Assembly: GCA_021732085.1 (NCBI GenBank)
Contig: JAKFVQ010000007.1
Location: 401,372-465,371 of the forward strand
Direction: 5' to 3'
Length of the DNA stretch: 64,000 nucleotides
From: Candidatus Obscuribacterales bacterium
GTDB lineage: Bacteria; Cyanobacteriota; Vampirovibrionia; Obscuribacterales; Obscuribacteraceae
The position numbers and the translations under genes are program-made. The first letter of the stretch is position 1, and each line of letters opens with the position of its first letter. Positions 54,099 through 62,888 of the stretch are shown here, one piece after another. The notes beneath the pieces are model-generated. The model did not search any database. It was not told where the DNA came from and saw only the letters and a list, made by a program, of their open reading frames with translations.

Positions 54099-54671
54099 TT
54101 AGCGAGCTACTGCGTACATCGCACCAGATGCGATACCTACATAATCAGGACGCATTTCGACCGATTCCGGAACGAATGAGCGCACGATTCGGCCGCGGTG
54201 AATCATGAATGCACCCGGCATTTGCATGGTATCGCCCTGAAAAGGTCCGATAGCGTGGCCGTGTAAAAGTGCTTCAAAGGCTCGTGATATGACCTTTGGA
54301 GCCAAAATCTTGTCGGCTGTACCTCTACCTAAACCAAAATATCTGTAGAGACCTTGGTCAGGAGAACTTATCCGGGACAGGTCAGCCAGTCCATAGCTGG
54401 CCAGAAGCGTTGCCGCTTCATCTTCTTCAGCCATATGGACTAGAACAATCTTCACGCCGGAAGCTTGGAGGGACGAAACACAGTCATGTATGTCTGAAAG
54501 TGCTTCCTTGCAAAAACAGCATCCAAAATGACGCAAAAACACGACAAGCGTCGGTGCTGAATTGGAGATTTCATAAAGAGTGGAATGATATTGGTCTTCA
54601 ACGGACTTAAGAACATCGTCCAGAGAAGCTACAGATTCCATTGTGGCTAACGAACTTTTGCTTAAACGCAT
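54099..54671 (-). CDS. peroxiredoxin-like (AhpC/TSA-type, PRXL2-like) protein
   Basis: A 190-residue thioredoxin-fold protein. The active-site region LVVFLRHFGCCFCKEAL holds a C-x-x-C-like cluster in the position of the peroxidatic CPFC/GCPFC motif of PRXL2/AhpC-TSA-2 proteins. It is followed by KIVLVHM, DQGLYRYFGLGRG and the late strand GAFMIHRGRIVRSF. This layout suggests thiol-dependent peroxide or quinone reduction, but the substrate is unknown. The ATG at 54671 lacks a clear ribosome site; an ATG 30 nt further in is an alternative. It converges with pdxT and is divergent from cpaB. Confidence 0.85.
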   Translation of the reverse strand: MRLSKSSLATMESVASLDDVLKSVEDQYHSTLYEISNSAPTLVVFLRHFGCCFCKEALSDIHDCVSSLQASGVKIVLVHMAEEDEAATLLASYGLADLSRISSPDQGLYRYFGLGRGTADKILAPKVISRAFEALLHGHAIGPFQGDTMQMPGAFMIHRGRIVRSFVPESVEMRPDYVGIASGAMYAVAR

Positions 54672-54745
54672 ACGGTAAACAGATCCCGCCTTTTGCCTAA
54701 ATTATTCTAGTACTCTAAAAGCCCAGTGTGAAGTGTGTGTGACTT

Positions 54746-54767
54746 GATATTTTTCGCTTCAAATATC
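54746..54767. promoter_or_regulatory. inverted repeat in the cpaB upstream region
   Basis: GATATTT (54746-54752) and AAATATC (54761-54767) form a perfect 7-bp inverted repeat with an 8-nt centre, in the 311-bp gap between divergent genes. It could be an operator or cruciform. Nothing else was recognised in this gap. Confidence 0.35.
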
Positions 54768-54982
54768 TTTCCATTTCTCCGTTCCAAGTCTGAACAAAAG
54801 GCTCAAATCATCACCTGGGGTTATTCCTGAATCTACACGAGGGATATGCTCCTTTGGACAGTAGTACAAAAGCTGTATAACTATTAATAAAAGCTACGGA
54901 GTTTCGCCAGGCTTAACAGCCACCGTCGCCTTCACTGTTTAATGCTTAGTAGTATTAGCACCTGAGTTATAGAGGTATGCGC

Positions 54983-55897
54983 ATGCGCAGATCGAATTTC
55001 TTCCTCATCATGATCTCGAGAATTCCACCGAAGGTCATGTTGCTCCTCATGCTTGGACTGGCCATCGGCGCAACCGTGATGGTGCAGCAATCTATCGAGA
55101 AAAACAAGCCAAAACCGCAGGTAGCGCAGTCCATACCTAGCGAACAAGTTCTCGTCGCCATTAAGGACATACCCGAAGGCTCAATTATTGAGCAAGACGC
55201 ATTCAAGATCGCTGATATGCCCTCCAACGAAATTCCAAAAGGCGCACTAAGAAGCAGTGGCATGGTTTTAGGTCTGAAAGCTAAAGCCAACATTTCGGCG
55301 AACGACTTCTTCTTCTCGCAGTTTATTGCCGTGGCGGAAAGACCAAGCGGATTTGAGTCCAAAATAAGAGAAGGTCACAGGGCATTCACCATCCCAGTTG
55401 ACGCCAATACGGGAGTGGCGGGATTTTTGACTCCCGACTCCCATGTAGACATCATGGCACAAATCGGCTCGGGAGCCGATTCCAAAGCGATGGTGATTCT
55501 GGGAGACGTTCAGGTAATTGCCGTCGGTCAGCAATTCAAAAAGGCTCCTGGACAGAGCGAGGCGCAGCCAGTCAGCTCAGTCACAGTATCCGTTTCGCCA
55601 GCTGATGCAGGCAGATTGGCAAATGCAATGTCATCAGGCAAACTATATTGCTTGATGAGAAATAGTAAAGACTACAGTCCCGTGCAAACAACTGATGTGA
55701 GCAGAGCATTCAAAAAGCCGGAGAGCGTTCCGCAATCCGATCTGGTGAACCTGCCACCGCCGACACTACCAGAGCTTCCTAAGATGCCCCCGCCCCAACT
55801 ACCCCGAATGAGCTCCGATGAAGCCAATCTGCGAAACGTGGATATGTGGGCGGGTAGCAAAAAAGATCATGTAGAGTTCGTAGAACCGAAGAAGTAA
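54983..55897 (+). CDS. cpaB: Flp pilus assembly protein CpaB/RcpC family
   Basis: A 304-residue protein from ATG 54983, chosen because AGAGG lies 7 nt upstream (an ATG two codons earlier is too close to it). One N-terminal transmembrane helix (KVMLLLMLGLAIGATVMVQ) anchors it to the inner membrane. A SAF domain follows (VLVAIKDIPEGSIIEQD, ISANDFFFSQFIA). The RcpC-like part comes next (AFTIPVDANTGVAGFLTPDS, HVDIMAQIG, VTVSVSPADAGRLANA). The C-terminus is Pro-rich. CpaB helps assemble tight-adherence type IVc pili. No other Tad gene is nearby, so the rest must be elsewhere. Confidence 0.9.
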   Translation: MRRSNFFLIMISRIPPKVMLLLMLGLAIGATVMVQQSIEKNKPKPQVAQSIPSEQVLVAIKDIPEGSIIEQDAFKIADMPSNEIPKGALRSSGMVLGLKAKANISANDFFFSQFIAVAERPSGFESKIREGHRAFTIPVDANTGVAGFLTPDSHVDIMAQIGSGADSKAMVILGDVQVIAVGQQFKKAPGQSEAQPVSSVTVSVSPADAGRLANAMSSGKLYCLMRNSKDYSPVQTTDVSRAFKKPESVPQSDLVNLPPPTLPELPKMPPPQLPRMSSDEANLRNVDMWAGSKKDHVEFVEPKK

Positions 55898-55961
55898 TTG
55901 ATCGACTCATTTGAATTAAAACTAAAGAGAACCTGTCTCGCCTTTCCGCATTGACAAAGTA

Positions 55962-56744
55962 CTAATTACTCGACGCCGCCTTCATTCGCGCTGCTGCCGG
56001 CAAGCCGCTGTCGTCCATGCGAAGCGCAGGTGGTGCGAGCTTCTCGAACAACGAATTCTCAATGATTGGAAGTCCGTTGATATAGAATTCGCCGATGCAT
56101 ACTACAGCGACAATACCAGCGAGTTTAGCGATATATAAAACATAAGGCGATCTAGAGCAGGCGAAGAAATAGCCACAAATCAACAACAATGTTCCAAGAA
56201 TTAAACAGCCCACAAGGGGCGTTTTGTACATGCCTTGCAGCACTCCAGAGCGAAGAATTCCAGGTAGCAGAACAGAGTCACTGGGCATGGACGGATCGAA
56301 GAAGCACTGTTTGACAGTGCCCACTGGATAGGCAGCAAGCAATCTCTCACACAAATACGGATCGCCGCCCTCAATGTCCATTGGATTTATGTTGTAACTC
56401 TCGTAGGACTTTCCGTCGACAGAATAGGCGTATCGAATTTTAGCTCGAAAATGTGCGTTCTCTTTAGAGCTGAGAATCTTAGCCTCAGTCGCTTGCCATG
56501 ATTTAGATCGCATAGCCTTTTCAGCAGCGAAAAACATGGGAGTTATCAGCAGGACAGCGCTAACAAATCCAAAAAAATACGTGAAACAGGCTGCGCCAAA
56601 ACAGGATCTGGTGGCAATTAATTGCGAATCGTCGAGATCAGCTGGCGCGCGGGATAAGCTTCTCCACAAAGCACGTGGAAACATATCGCATATCCGTACA
56701 AAGAAGTTAGGTTTTGCAGGTTCCTGGGGGTTTTGCTCGTTCAC
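55962..56744 (-). CDS. DUF3592 membrane protein
   Basis: A 260-residue protein starting at GTG 56744, with GGAG 7 nt upstream. Transmembrane helices lie at about 50-75 and in the region 170-225. Between them the DUF3592 pattern is clear: SWQATEAKILSS, IRYAYSVDGKSYES, YPVGTVKQCFFDPSMPSDSVLLPG. The family is widespread and uncharacterised. It lies downstream of the small coiled-coil secreted protein with a terminator between them, so it probably has its own promoter. Convergent with cpaB. Confidence 0.85.
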   Translation of the reverse strand: MNEQNPQEPAKPNFFVRICDMFPRALWRSLSRAPADLDDSQLIATRSCFGAACFTYFFGFVSAVLLITPMFFAAEKAMRSKSWQATEAKILSSKENAHFRAKIRYAYSVDGKSYESYNINPMDIEGGDPYLCERLLAAYPVGTVKQCFFDPSMPSDSVLLPGILRSGVLQGMYKTPLVGCLILGTLLLICGYFFACSRSPYVLYIAKLAGIVAVVCIGEFYINGLPIIENSLFEKLAPPALRMDDSGLPAAARMKAASSN

Positions 56745-56799
56745 ACGTTAGCTCCATGATGCTGCAATTATCTCACTACAAAGTAATCGCACTAAGACA

Positions 56800-56825
56800 A
56801 AGGCTCCGTTTTTACACGGAGCCTT
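56800..56825 (-). terminator. intrinsic terminator of the small secreted protein gene
   Basis: AAGGCTCCG (56800-56808) pairs perfectly with CGGAGCCTT (56817-56825) over an 8-nt loop. On the minus strand it is followed by TTGTCTT. It lies just after the stop at 56852. Confidence 0.75.
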
Positions 56826-56851
56826 GATCGTACTGCTGTCTTAGCAGGGGA

Positions 56852-57184
56852 TTAAAGCATTTTGCCATCCAGATCTTTGATGTCTAAACGCACGTTGCGG
56901 AGTTTAAGGTAGGTGCTGTCCAACGAACGGCTCAAATCATCGATTGTTTTATCTAGATTTTTGTCGTTAGCTTTTCTAAGATCGTCAATAGTCTTTTGAA
57001 GAGCGTCAAAGTCTTTCTGCAAACGTTGTTCTTTGTTCAACAGGTGGACCCGCACGCTCTGGTATTGAGAGAAAACATTGGAGTCAGCGACTACAGCTTT
57101 CGCGCTCGGTGCGTTCAAAGCGATCAGGAGCAGGCTCATCGCCATCCCTAACACTGTGACTTTTTTGATTGAGTTCGAAAACAT
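56852..57184 (-). CDS. small exported coiled-coil protein
   Basis: A 110-residue protein; ATG 57184 follows GGAGGACA by about 7 nt. A signal peptide (MFSNSIKKVTVLGMAMSLLL) is cleaved near AKA-V. The mature 80 residues are one amphipathic helix (KEQRLQKDFDALQKTIDDLR, KTIDDLSRSLDSTYLKLRNV), so a periplasmic coiled coil in the style of Skp or Lpp-like proteins is possible. Function unknown. It is divergent from the MocR regulator across 100 bp and ends in a strong terminator. Confidence 0.78.
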   Translation of the reverse strand: MFSNSIKKVTVLGMAMSLLLIALNAPSAKAVVADSNVFSQYQSVRVHLLNKEQRLQKDFDALQKTIDDLRKANDKNLDKTIDDLSRSLDSTYLKLRNVRLDIKDLDGKML

Positions 57185-57284
57185 GATTTGTGTCCTCCAG
57201 ACCTCAATAGATTACCAATTAAATTGGACTTGCAAAAGAGCCACTTTCATGTTTTACTACCAGTCCACTTTGGAGGTGATTTAG

Positions 57285-58808
57285 GTGGATTTCCTAATAG
57301 TTCTAGATAGCCAATCTAACGTTCCACTGCACCGCCAATTGTACGAAGAAATTAGACGGGCCATACTCTCCGGGCGTTTAATGCCCGGGCAAAGGGTACC
57401 ATCCACCAGAGCGCTTTCAGAATCTCTTGGAATCTCCAGGGCGACAGCAACATTGGCTTATGAATTCCTCTTGTCTGAGGGTTATCTCCAGTCCACTACG
57501 GGATCAGGAACCTACGTGACAAGGCACCTTCCTGATGCAACCATGCGCATTGACGCCAAAGATGGCAAACGCAAGACTCTCATCGAAACAGGTGCACTGA
57601 CAAAAAAATCAGTCAAGCGACTTTCGAAGTACGGATCATATATAAAGGACCGTCCCTGGTTTGCTTACGGAGAGGATGAACCTGAAATCCAGTTCAGTTT
57701 CGGACGTCCGGACTTCGATCAATTTCCTATGCGCCAGTGGATGCTGCTGGCCAACCAGCTTGCCAAGAAGCACGATCTTTCCCTTCTGGACTGCCCGAGC
57801 AAGTCACAAGGCTTTTTGCCATTAAGGGAAGCAATTGCGTTGCATCTGTCAAAATCGCGAGCCGTCAATTGCACGCCCCAGCAAATCATCGTCGTGAATG
57901 GTTCACAGCAAGGAATCGATCTGGTCACGCGTGTAATTCTGGATCGTGGCGATCAAGCCGGCATTGAAGATCCTGGTTACATCGGGGCCAAAAAAGCATT
58001 CGAAGTGCAGGGCGCGCAATTGATTGGCATTCCCGTAGATGAAGCGGGCCTTGTCGTTGACAAGTTGAAAGATCCGGCAATGGCTAACATGAAACTGCTC
58101 TACGTCACACCATCGCACCAATCACCAACCGGCGTCGTTATGAGCCTGCCCCGAAGACTTGAGCTCCTTAACTGGGCGCAGCGAAGCGGAACATACATAA
58201 TTGAGGACGACTACGATAGCGAATACCGATACACGGGCAGACCGGTTCCTGCCTTAGCCGGACTAGATCGATCCGAATCAGTAATTTACATCGGCACATT
58301 TTCAAAAGTGCTTTTTCCGGCATTGCGCTTAGGCTATCTGGTAGTGCCGACTGGATTGGCGGAGATTTTCGCAAGAGCGAAATTTCTCGCCGATAGACAT
58401 TCATCGCTGCTCGATCAACAAATCCTTGCCGAATTCATCAGACAGGGACACTTTGAACGCCATATCCGGCGAATGCGCAGTATCTACCAGCAACGGCGGC
58501 AGGTGATCATCAATAGCCTCAAAACACATTTCGGCGATGGCGTTGAAGTCCTTGGAGAGAATGCTGGAATCAATATCTTGGTGCGCATAAATTGGCGCAT
58601 AGATGACGAAGCTTTCTTGAAAGTTGCACGCGACAAAGGCGTTGGTCTAGTGCATACAAAGCCCTTCTACCTCAATGTCGCAGCACCGCCGCACGAGTTT
58701 CTACTCAACTATGCTGGCCTATCTGATGAAAAAATCGAGATTGGAATTGAGCGTTTGCGTGATGCAGCACAAGAAACAAGAAACCGAGGACCAATTGTGC
58801 CGGCTTAA
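57285..58808 (+). CDS. MocR/GntR-family PLP-binding transcriptional regulator
   Basis: A 507-residue protein starting at GTG 57285; GGAGG about 9 nt upstream supports it. Residues 1-80 are a GntR winged helix (HRQLYEEIRRAILSGRLMPG, TRALSESLGISRATATLAYE). Residues about 130-490 are a class I aminotransferase fold with the PLP lysine K341 in IGTFSKVLFPALRLGY and the DPGYIGAKKAF and TPSHQSPTG elements. MocR proteins use this fold as a sensor of PLP or of amino compounds rather than as an enzyme. Relatives such as PdxR activate pdxST, and that operon lies 3.5 kb away. The link is inference. Confidence 0.93.
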   Translation: MDFLIVLDSQSNVPLHRQLYEEIRRAILSGRLMPGQRVPSTRALSESLGISRATATLAYEFLLSEGYLQSTTGSGTYVTRHLPDATMRIDAKDGKRKTLIETGALTKKSVKRLSKYGSYIKDRPWFAYGEDEPEIQFSFGRPDFDQFPMRQWMLLANQLAKKHDLSLLDCPSKSQGFLPLREAIALHLSKSRAVNCTPQQIIVVNGSQQGIDLVTRVILDRGDQAGIEDPGYIGAKKAFEVQGAQLIGIPVDEAGLVVDKLKDPAMANMKLLYVTPSHQSPTGVVMSLPRRLELLNWAQRSGTYIIEDDYDSEYRYTGRPVPALAGLDRSESVIYIGTFSKVLFPALRLGYLVVPTGLAEIFARAKFLADRHSSLLDQQILAEFIRQGHFERHIRRMRSIYQQRRQVIINSLKTHFGDGVEVLGENAGINILVRINWRIDDEAFLKVARDKGVGLVHTKPFYLNVAAPPHEFLLNYAGLSDEKIEIGIERLRDAAQETRNRGPIVPA

Positions 58809-58864
58809 AATTGCCGCACTCTTGGCTGCCAAGCAAGGCAAAAATCATACGAATTAAAGAAGGC

Positions 58865-59248
58865 TCAGTTGCTGCTTAAGCGCAAGATTTCTTCGATCTC
58901 GGCAGGAAGCTTCATCGGGTCAAATGGCTTACTAATAATGCCCGCCGCACCCAAAGCCAGGTACGAATCAACTTCTTGCTTCTGCACTTTTGCCGTAAAG
59001 AAAATAACGGGAATTGAAGCCAGCTCAACATTTTCTCGCAATCGAGCAAGCGTCGTCGGTCCATCCATTTCAGGCATCATGACGTCCAGCAAGATTACGT
59101 CAGGGCGGTCGCTGCTGGCGGCTTCCAGAGCTTCAAAGCCTGACGACACAGCGCGGACGTTCCAGCCTCCAACGCCCTGCAAACTTATCTGCGCAATCTT
59201 TCGGATGCGCGGATCATCATCAACAAGCAATACTTTCTCAATTGGCAT
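58865..59248 (-). CDS. single-domain response regulator (CheY-like)
   Basis: A 127-residue receiver domain with no output domain. The acidic pocket is DDD (10-12), the phosphoacceptor is D55 in ILLDVMMPEMDG, T85 sits in FFTAK and K107 in IISKPFD. It is complete by all these marks. It probably accepts phosphate from the hybrid kinase encoded 12 bp upstream and relays it to a partner, as single-domain regulators do. Confidence 0.95.
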   Translation of the reverse strand: MPIEKVLLVDDDPRIRKIAQISLQGVGGWNVRAVSSGFEALEAASSDRPDVILLDVMMPEMDGPTTLARLRENVELASIPVIFFTAKVQKQEVDSYLALGAAGIISKPFDPMKLPAEIEEILRLSSN

Positions 59249-59260
59249 TGTGGAATCGTA

Positions 59261-61837
59261 TCAGGAATCAGCTTTGGCTTCTACATCGACTCGAACTTTT
59301 TCAAGCAATTCATCTATTGCATTCACAAGGTCTGATTCACTAGCACGACTCTTCGTCAAATAACGGGTGAAGCCAATGGTTAAGTCTCTTCGCTCGGTGA
59401 CGGTTAGATCTCGTCCCGTATAAACTAATAAAGGCAAGGATTTACAGGAATGTTCTTCGCGCAGGCGTTTTACGAAATCAAAACCGTTCATGTCGGGAAG
59501 CCCAACATCCAAAACAATCAATTCTGGATTTTCATTAGCGATCAGGTTGAGACCTTCTTCGCCTCCAGAGGCTTCCAAACATCGAATACCATATTTGCCT
59601 AGTTGATGAACCAGCGTTTTTCGAGTTCCTGAATCGTCTTCCACCACAAGTATTGTTGGGCAGTTTGAGAAATCCACAGCACGCTTGATGTCTCTTACTA
59701 CAATCTCTTCACGAACCGGCCTCTTATGCCACTCAACATGAACAGGTGAGGGAATTTCCAATCCGGCGGCGCTATTTGTGAACAAGACTACAGGTCTATT
59801 GTGCACTGAATATAGTGCACGCAACTGCTCTTGCAATTCGAGGTCTCGTTCATCAGAGCGTGAGACATTGAAAATTACCAAGTCAGGAACACGTTCTGCA
59901 ATCACCTTTGCGGCATCTTCACTGTTCTGCATGTGAATAACTCGGCAACGACTCGGAAGCAGATGTTTATTCAGCAAATCTCCCAGTTCCTTCGCGTCAT
60001 CGATAACGACAACATAACTTGGATCAGCGGAATCTTCAGTAGGCTTATAGAATTCTCCGCTTGAAACTGGGATTGTGAACCAGAAGGAAGCACCTTTATC
60101 TGTATCAGACTCGACACCGATGGCGCCACCATGTTGCTCCACAATTGCTTTGCATATAGCTAAGCCTAAACCGGTTCCTTCTTGCTCCCTCTTATCGGAT
60201 GAGTCAACCTGCTGAAATTTGCAAAATAGCTTATGCTGCTGGTCCTTGGAAATACCCTTGCCCTGGTCTCGGACGACAAAACGAATCGCATTCTCGGCTA
60301 TGGTGGCACTCAATTCCACAGTGCCATTTTTCGGAGAGAATTTGATGGCGTTAGAAATCAAATTTACGAGAACTTGATTGAGTCGGTCTGTGTCAGCGAC
60401 AACCGGATGCTCTGTTGTCCACCCCTGTTCAAGCCTGATGCCGCGCTCCTTTGCCATACCTTCAGTGAAGGCTAAAGCCATGCCCAGAAGTTCAGATGGA
60501 GCTATTTCCATTTTGTGAAATTCAAACTTTCCGGCCTCGAGTTTCTTCAAATCCAAGATATCGTTGATAAGCCTAATGAGCCGATCGCAGCTTTCGCGGG
60601 CGATGTTCACAAGCTCAAGCGTCTCGATTGGAAGATCGCCAGTCATGCCACCCTCGATCAGGCCTAGAGATCCGCGAATAGATGTGAGCGGCGTGCGCAA
60701 TTCATGGGAGACAATGGAATAAAATTCTGATACGCGGCGCTCAGCTTCTTTGCGCTCAGAAATATCGCGCACAATAGCAGTGATCAATTTTTTGCCGTTT
60801 AGATTGACAAAGCTCAATGAGATTTCAATTGGAATTTCGACTCTTCCGCGAGCGAGCCCGACTCCCTCGAGGCGAAGCGCGGTGCGGCGAAAACGACAAT
60901 TATCTCGCCACTTCACCCAGCCGTCTTCGGTGCAAGCATCTTCGCCTATTTGTTTGATCAGGAACGAAATATGCTTCCCAAAAATTGTATGGAACTGATA
61001 TCCAAACATTTTTTCGCAAGTCTGGTTAGCGGTCTCAATAGTTCCATTTTCCGCGATAGTAATGATTGAGTCGGCAGCGGTTTCAAAGATCGCTCGGATA
61101 GTTGCCTCACTATCACGCAAATTTTGTTCGGACAGCTTCAACTCTGCTGTTCGCGTTATTACTTCTTGTTCGACAGAATTCTTCGAGGACTCAAGCTCAG
61201 CCTGACGGTGAGCCATCAACTGCATATCGCGCAAGCTAAAGCGAATGGAAATAAGCAAGAAGAAATCACAAAATACTACCCAAAGAGAATGCTCTAACCA
61301 TCGCCACGGTTCGGCCACTTGTACGCCGTAAATACTACCCGGTGAATAAATTCCGCGCAAAAGGTGATCCAAAGCAGTAACTGCCGATGCAGTTATTAGA
61401 ACCCGCCAATCTCTATAGAATGCTAAAAATGCAAGCGATCCAAAAACGTGAAAATGCGTTTCGATTCGTCCACCAGAAACAGCGATAATCAAGCCTGACC
61501 AAAGCATTTGAGCGATCGCGATTGTCTGCCGCGTTAAAAGCATACCAGGTTGCTTCCAAATCAGGAAGAGCGGCAGGCTGTTAATAATGCCACCAAACAC
61601 GATGGCTTGCCAAACGTGGATATGTATAGTATTTGTTGTTCCTTCCCAAGTGTATGGAGCAACCAAAACAGCCGCAACGGATGCGCCGATCCATTGAAAA
61701 AGGAAAAGACAAGCAAATAGTTTGTCGGTACGAACGTAAATTGCATGCCTCTGCTGATCGAAGAGGTACTGGGAGCGAGTATAAATACTCGGCGCGACCG
61801 CTTCTTCTTTTGATTTCAGTGGAGGCGAAAAAAGCAT
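59261..61837 (-). CDS. hybrid histidine kinase with membrane sensor and two receiver domains
   Basis: An 858-residue inner-membrane protein; ATG 61837 follows AGGG by 7 nt. Residues about 40-215 contain several membrane helices and a His-rich conserved patch (RIETHFHVFGSLAFLAFYRD, ALDHLLRG). A coiled coil, a PAS domain (about 245-360) and HisKA follow, with phosphoacceptor H378 in IVSHELRTPLTSIRG. HATPase_c carries the VLVNLISNAIKFSP N box and DQGKGISK and GTGLGLAI G boxes. The first receiver has Asn at the phosphoacceptor position (N657, LVIFNVS) and is probably dead. The second is intact (D777, IVLDVGLPD). It is 9 bp after a thioredoxin-fold gene and 12 bp before the single-domain regulator. 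Confidence 0.94.
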   Translation of the reverse strand: MLFSPPLKSKEEAVAPSIYTRSQYLFDQQRHAIYVRTDKLFACLFLFQWIGASVAAVLVAPYTWEGTTNTIHIHVWQAIVFGGIINSLPLFLIWKQPGMLLTRQTIAIAQMLWSGLIIAVSGGRIETHFHVFGSLAFLAFYRDWRVLITASAVTALDHLLRGIYSPGSIYGVQVAEPWRWLEHSLWVVFCDFFLLISIRFSLRDMQLMAHRQAELESSKNSVEQEVITRTAELKLSEQNLRDSEATIRAIFETAADSIITIAENGTIETANQTCEKMFGYQFHTIFGKHISFLIKQIGEDACTEDGWVKWRDNCRFRRTALRLEGVGLARGRVEIPIEISLSFVNLNGKKLITAIVRDISERKEAERRVSEFYSIVSHELRTPLTSIRGSLGLIEGGMTGDLPIETLELVNIARESCDRLIRLINDILDLKKLEAGKFEFHKMEIAPSELLGMALAFTEGMAKERGIRLEQGWTTEHPVVADTDRLNQVLVNLISNAIKFSPKNGTVELSATIAENAIRFVVRDQGKGISKDQQHKLFCKFQQVDSSDKREQEGTGLGLAICKAIVEQHGGAIGVESDTDKGASFWFTIPVSSGEFYKPTEDSADPSYVVVIDDAKELGDLLNKHLLPSRCRVIHMQNSEDAAKVIAERVPDLVIFNVSRSDERDLELQEQLRALYSVHNRPVVLFTNSAAGLEIPSPVHVEWHKRPVREEIVVRDIKRAVDFSNCPTILVVEDDSGTRKTLVHQLGKYGIRCLEASGGEEGLNLIANENPELIVLDVGLPDMNGFDFVKRLREEHSCKSLPLLVYTGRDLTVTERRDLTIGFTRYLTKSRASESDLVNAIDELLEKVRVDVEAKADS

Positions 61838-61846
61838 TTTGTTTCC

Positions 61847-62482
61847 CTATTTGTCTTTAGCGTCAAACAATGCGCAACCATAAACGGCATTGTTGGCGGT
61901 TAACCGAGAATTGCTTCGAACAATTGCAGAGATCTGATCCAATCCGGCATTGCCTCCTTCATGTCCACGGGAACCTGTTATGCCGCCGTGGAAAAGCACA
62001 CTCGATTTTCTATCTAACAGAAAGCACTCACCAGAAGCAGCAGCTTGGTAACTCTTTGCGATAACTCCATCATAGTCTACAGTTACTTCAACGCCAGGAA
62101 TTCTTGATGCTGATTTTACTGTTTCCGAGTCTTTCCAGGACTCATAAGAGTGCGGAACGATGAAGTAAACCCTGGTAGAAATGTTATTGTTCCGAGACAG
62201 AAAGCGCGCCAGTTCAGCAAGAGACGCCTTTGTGCAGCCACATTGAGGGTGCGCGAACATCAGCAGCTGAAATTCTTTTGCCGTGTCTGGCAAAGTGCTT
62301 GAGTTTGGAGCGATTGGGTTAGCGGCTTGAGCAACTCTGGCCGGCGTTTTCTCATAATTCAGCGACACAAAAGTGCCGAAAAACAAGAGAGTCAGCCAAA
62401 GACCGAACAGGAGAGCCATTCTTGCCGAGCGACGCAAATACACGATTTTTGCCGCCTCGTTGGATGTGTTACTTACTGCCAC
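61847..62482 (-). CDS. membrane-anchored thioredoxin-fold protein
   Basis: A 211-residue protein from GTG 62482, which lacks a clear ribosome site. One N-terminal transmembrane helix lies at about 22-42 (ALLFGLWLTLLFFGTFVS), so the rest faces the periplasm. The thioredoxin-like core has LLMFAHPQCGCTKASLAEL, where a C-x-C motif takes the place of CxxC. It also has strands VYFIVP and CFLLDRKSSVLFHGGI. A two-Cys, Fe-S- or redox-type role is possible but not shown. It lies 9 bp upstream of the hybrid kinase gene and is likely the first gene of that operon. Confidence 0.78.
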   Translation of the reverse strand: MAVSNTSNEAAKIVYLRRSARMALLFGLWLTLLFFGTFVSLNYEKTPARVAQAANPIAPNSSTLPDTAKEFQLLMFAHPQCGCTKASLAELARFLSRNNNISTRVYFIVPHSYESWKDSETVKSASRIPGVEVTVDYDGVIAKSYQAAASGECFLLDRKSSVLFHGGITGSRGHEGGNAGLDQISAIVRSNSRLTANNAVYGCALFDAKDK

Positions 62483-62636
62483 TATTTCAGTCTAACAACC
62501 CCGCTTCGGACAGTCCAACCCCCATTCGACGGGTTTTCGAATCACTCGTTGGGAGTATTATTTAAGCTTCGACCAGAACTTTATGGTGAGAAATTGCGGA
62601 CATAGGTGGCGCAAGGCTTTACGGCGTCCAAAAGAG

Positions 62637-62665
62637 TTGACAAGCAGGGGGCTTTCGCTTATTAT
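62637..62665 (+). promoter_or_regulatory. near-consensus sigma70 promoter
   Basis: TTGACA (62637-62642), exactly 17 nt, then TATTAT (62660-62665): a perfect -35 and a -10 with one mismatch, the strongest promoter seen in the window. It faces the plus strand and starts transcription near 62672, ahead of a structured segment and about 350 nt ahead of the repeat-protein gene. Confidence 0.75.
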
Positions 62666-62671
62666 CATCTG

Positions 62672-62888
62672 ACTTACCATAGCGGGGCAAAGGAAGCGCC
62701 CTGGACCTGGAGGTCGGCAAGATTTTTCTTGCCGGTTACTGTGTTGGAAACAAGTCTCCAAGCCTATGTTGCGGGCTTGGACCGAATGCGATTGGCTATT
62801 TTCTGCGAAGTCCAGCCCACAATGAAGTTCTTGAAGATATTCCCAAACGCAAAGTTCCCGTCCTAAGTGGGGAAAACCGCCCCCTGCT
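62672..62888 (+). ncRNA. candidate structured RNA or leader, about 215 nt
   Basis: Downstream of the strong promoter, AGCGGGGC (62681-62688) can pair with GCCCCCTGCT (62879-62888, with a 2-nt bulge) to close a domain. Inside lie GACC/GGTC, a perfect 8-bp stem CGGCAAGA/TCTTGCCG with a TTTT loop (62715-62734), CCAAGCC/GGCTTGG (62758-62780), an alternative GGGC-TGGAC/GTCCA-GCCC pairing, and TTCCC/GGGAA near the 3' end. No coding frame in the region has a supported start. It does not show the signatures I know for tmRNA, RNase P RNA, SRP RNA or cobalamin riboswitches. 6S RNA or a riboswitch-like leader for the gene at 63018 remain possible. The rest of 62483-63017 shows nothing else. Confidence 0.45.

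Noticed and set aside
62606..62866. Plus-strand open frame starting GTGGCGCAAGGC
   Set aside because: No ribosome site, it spans the -35/-10 promoter and the structured region, and its translation has no recognisable domain or normal composition.
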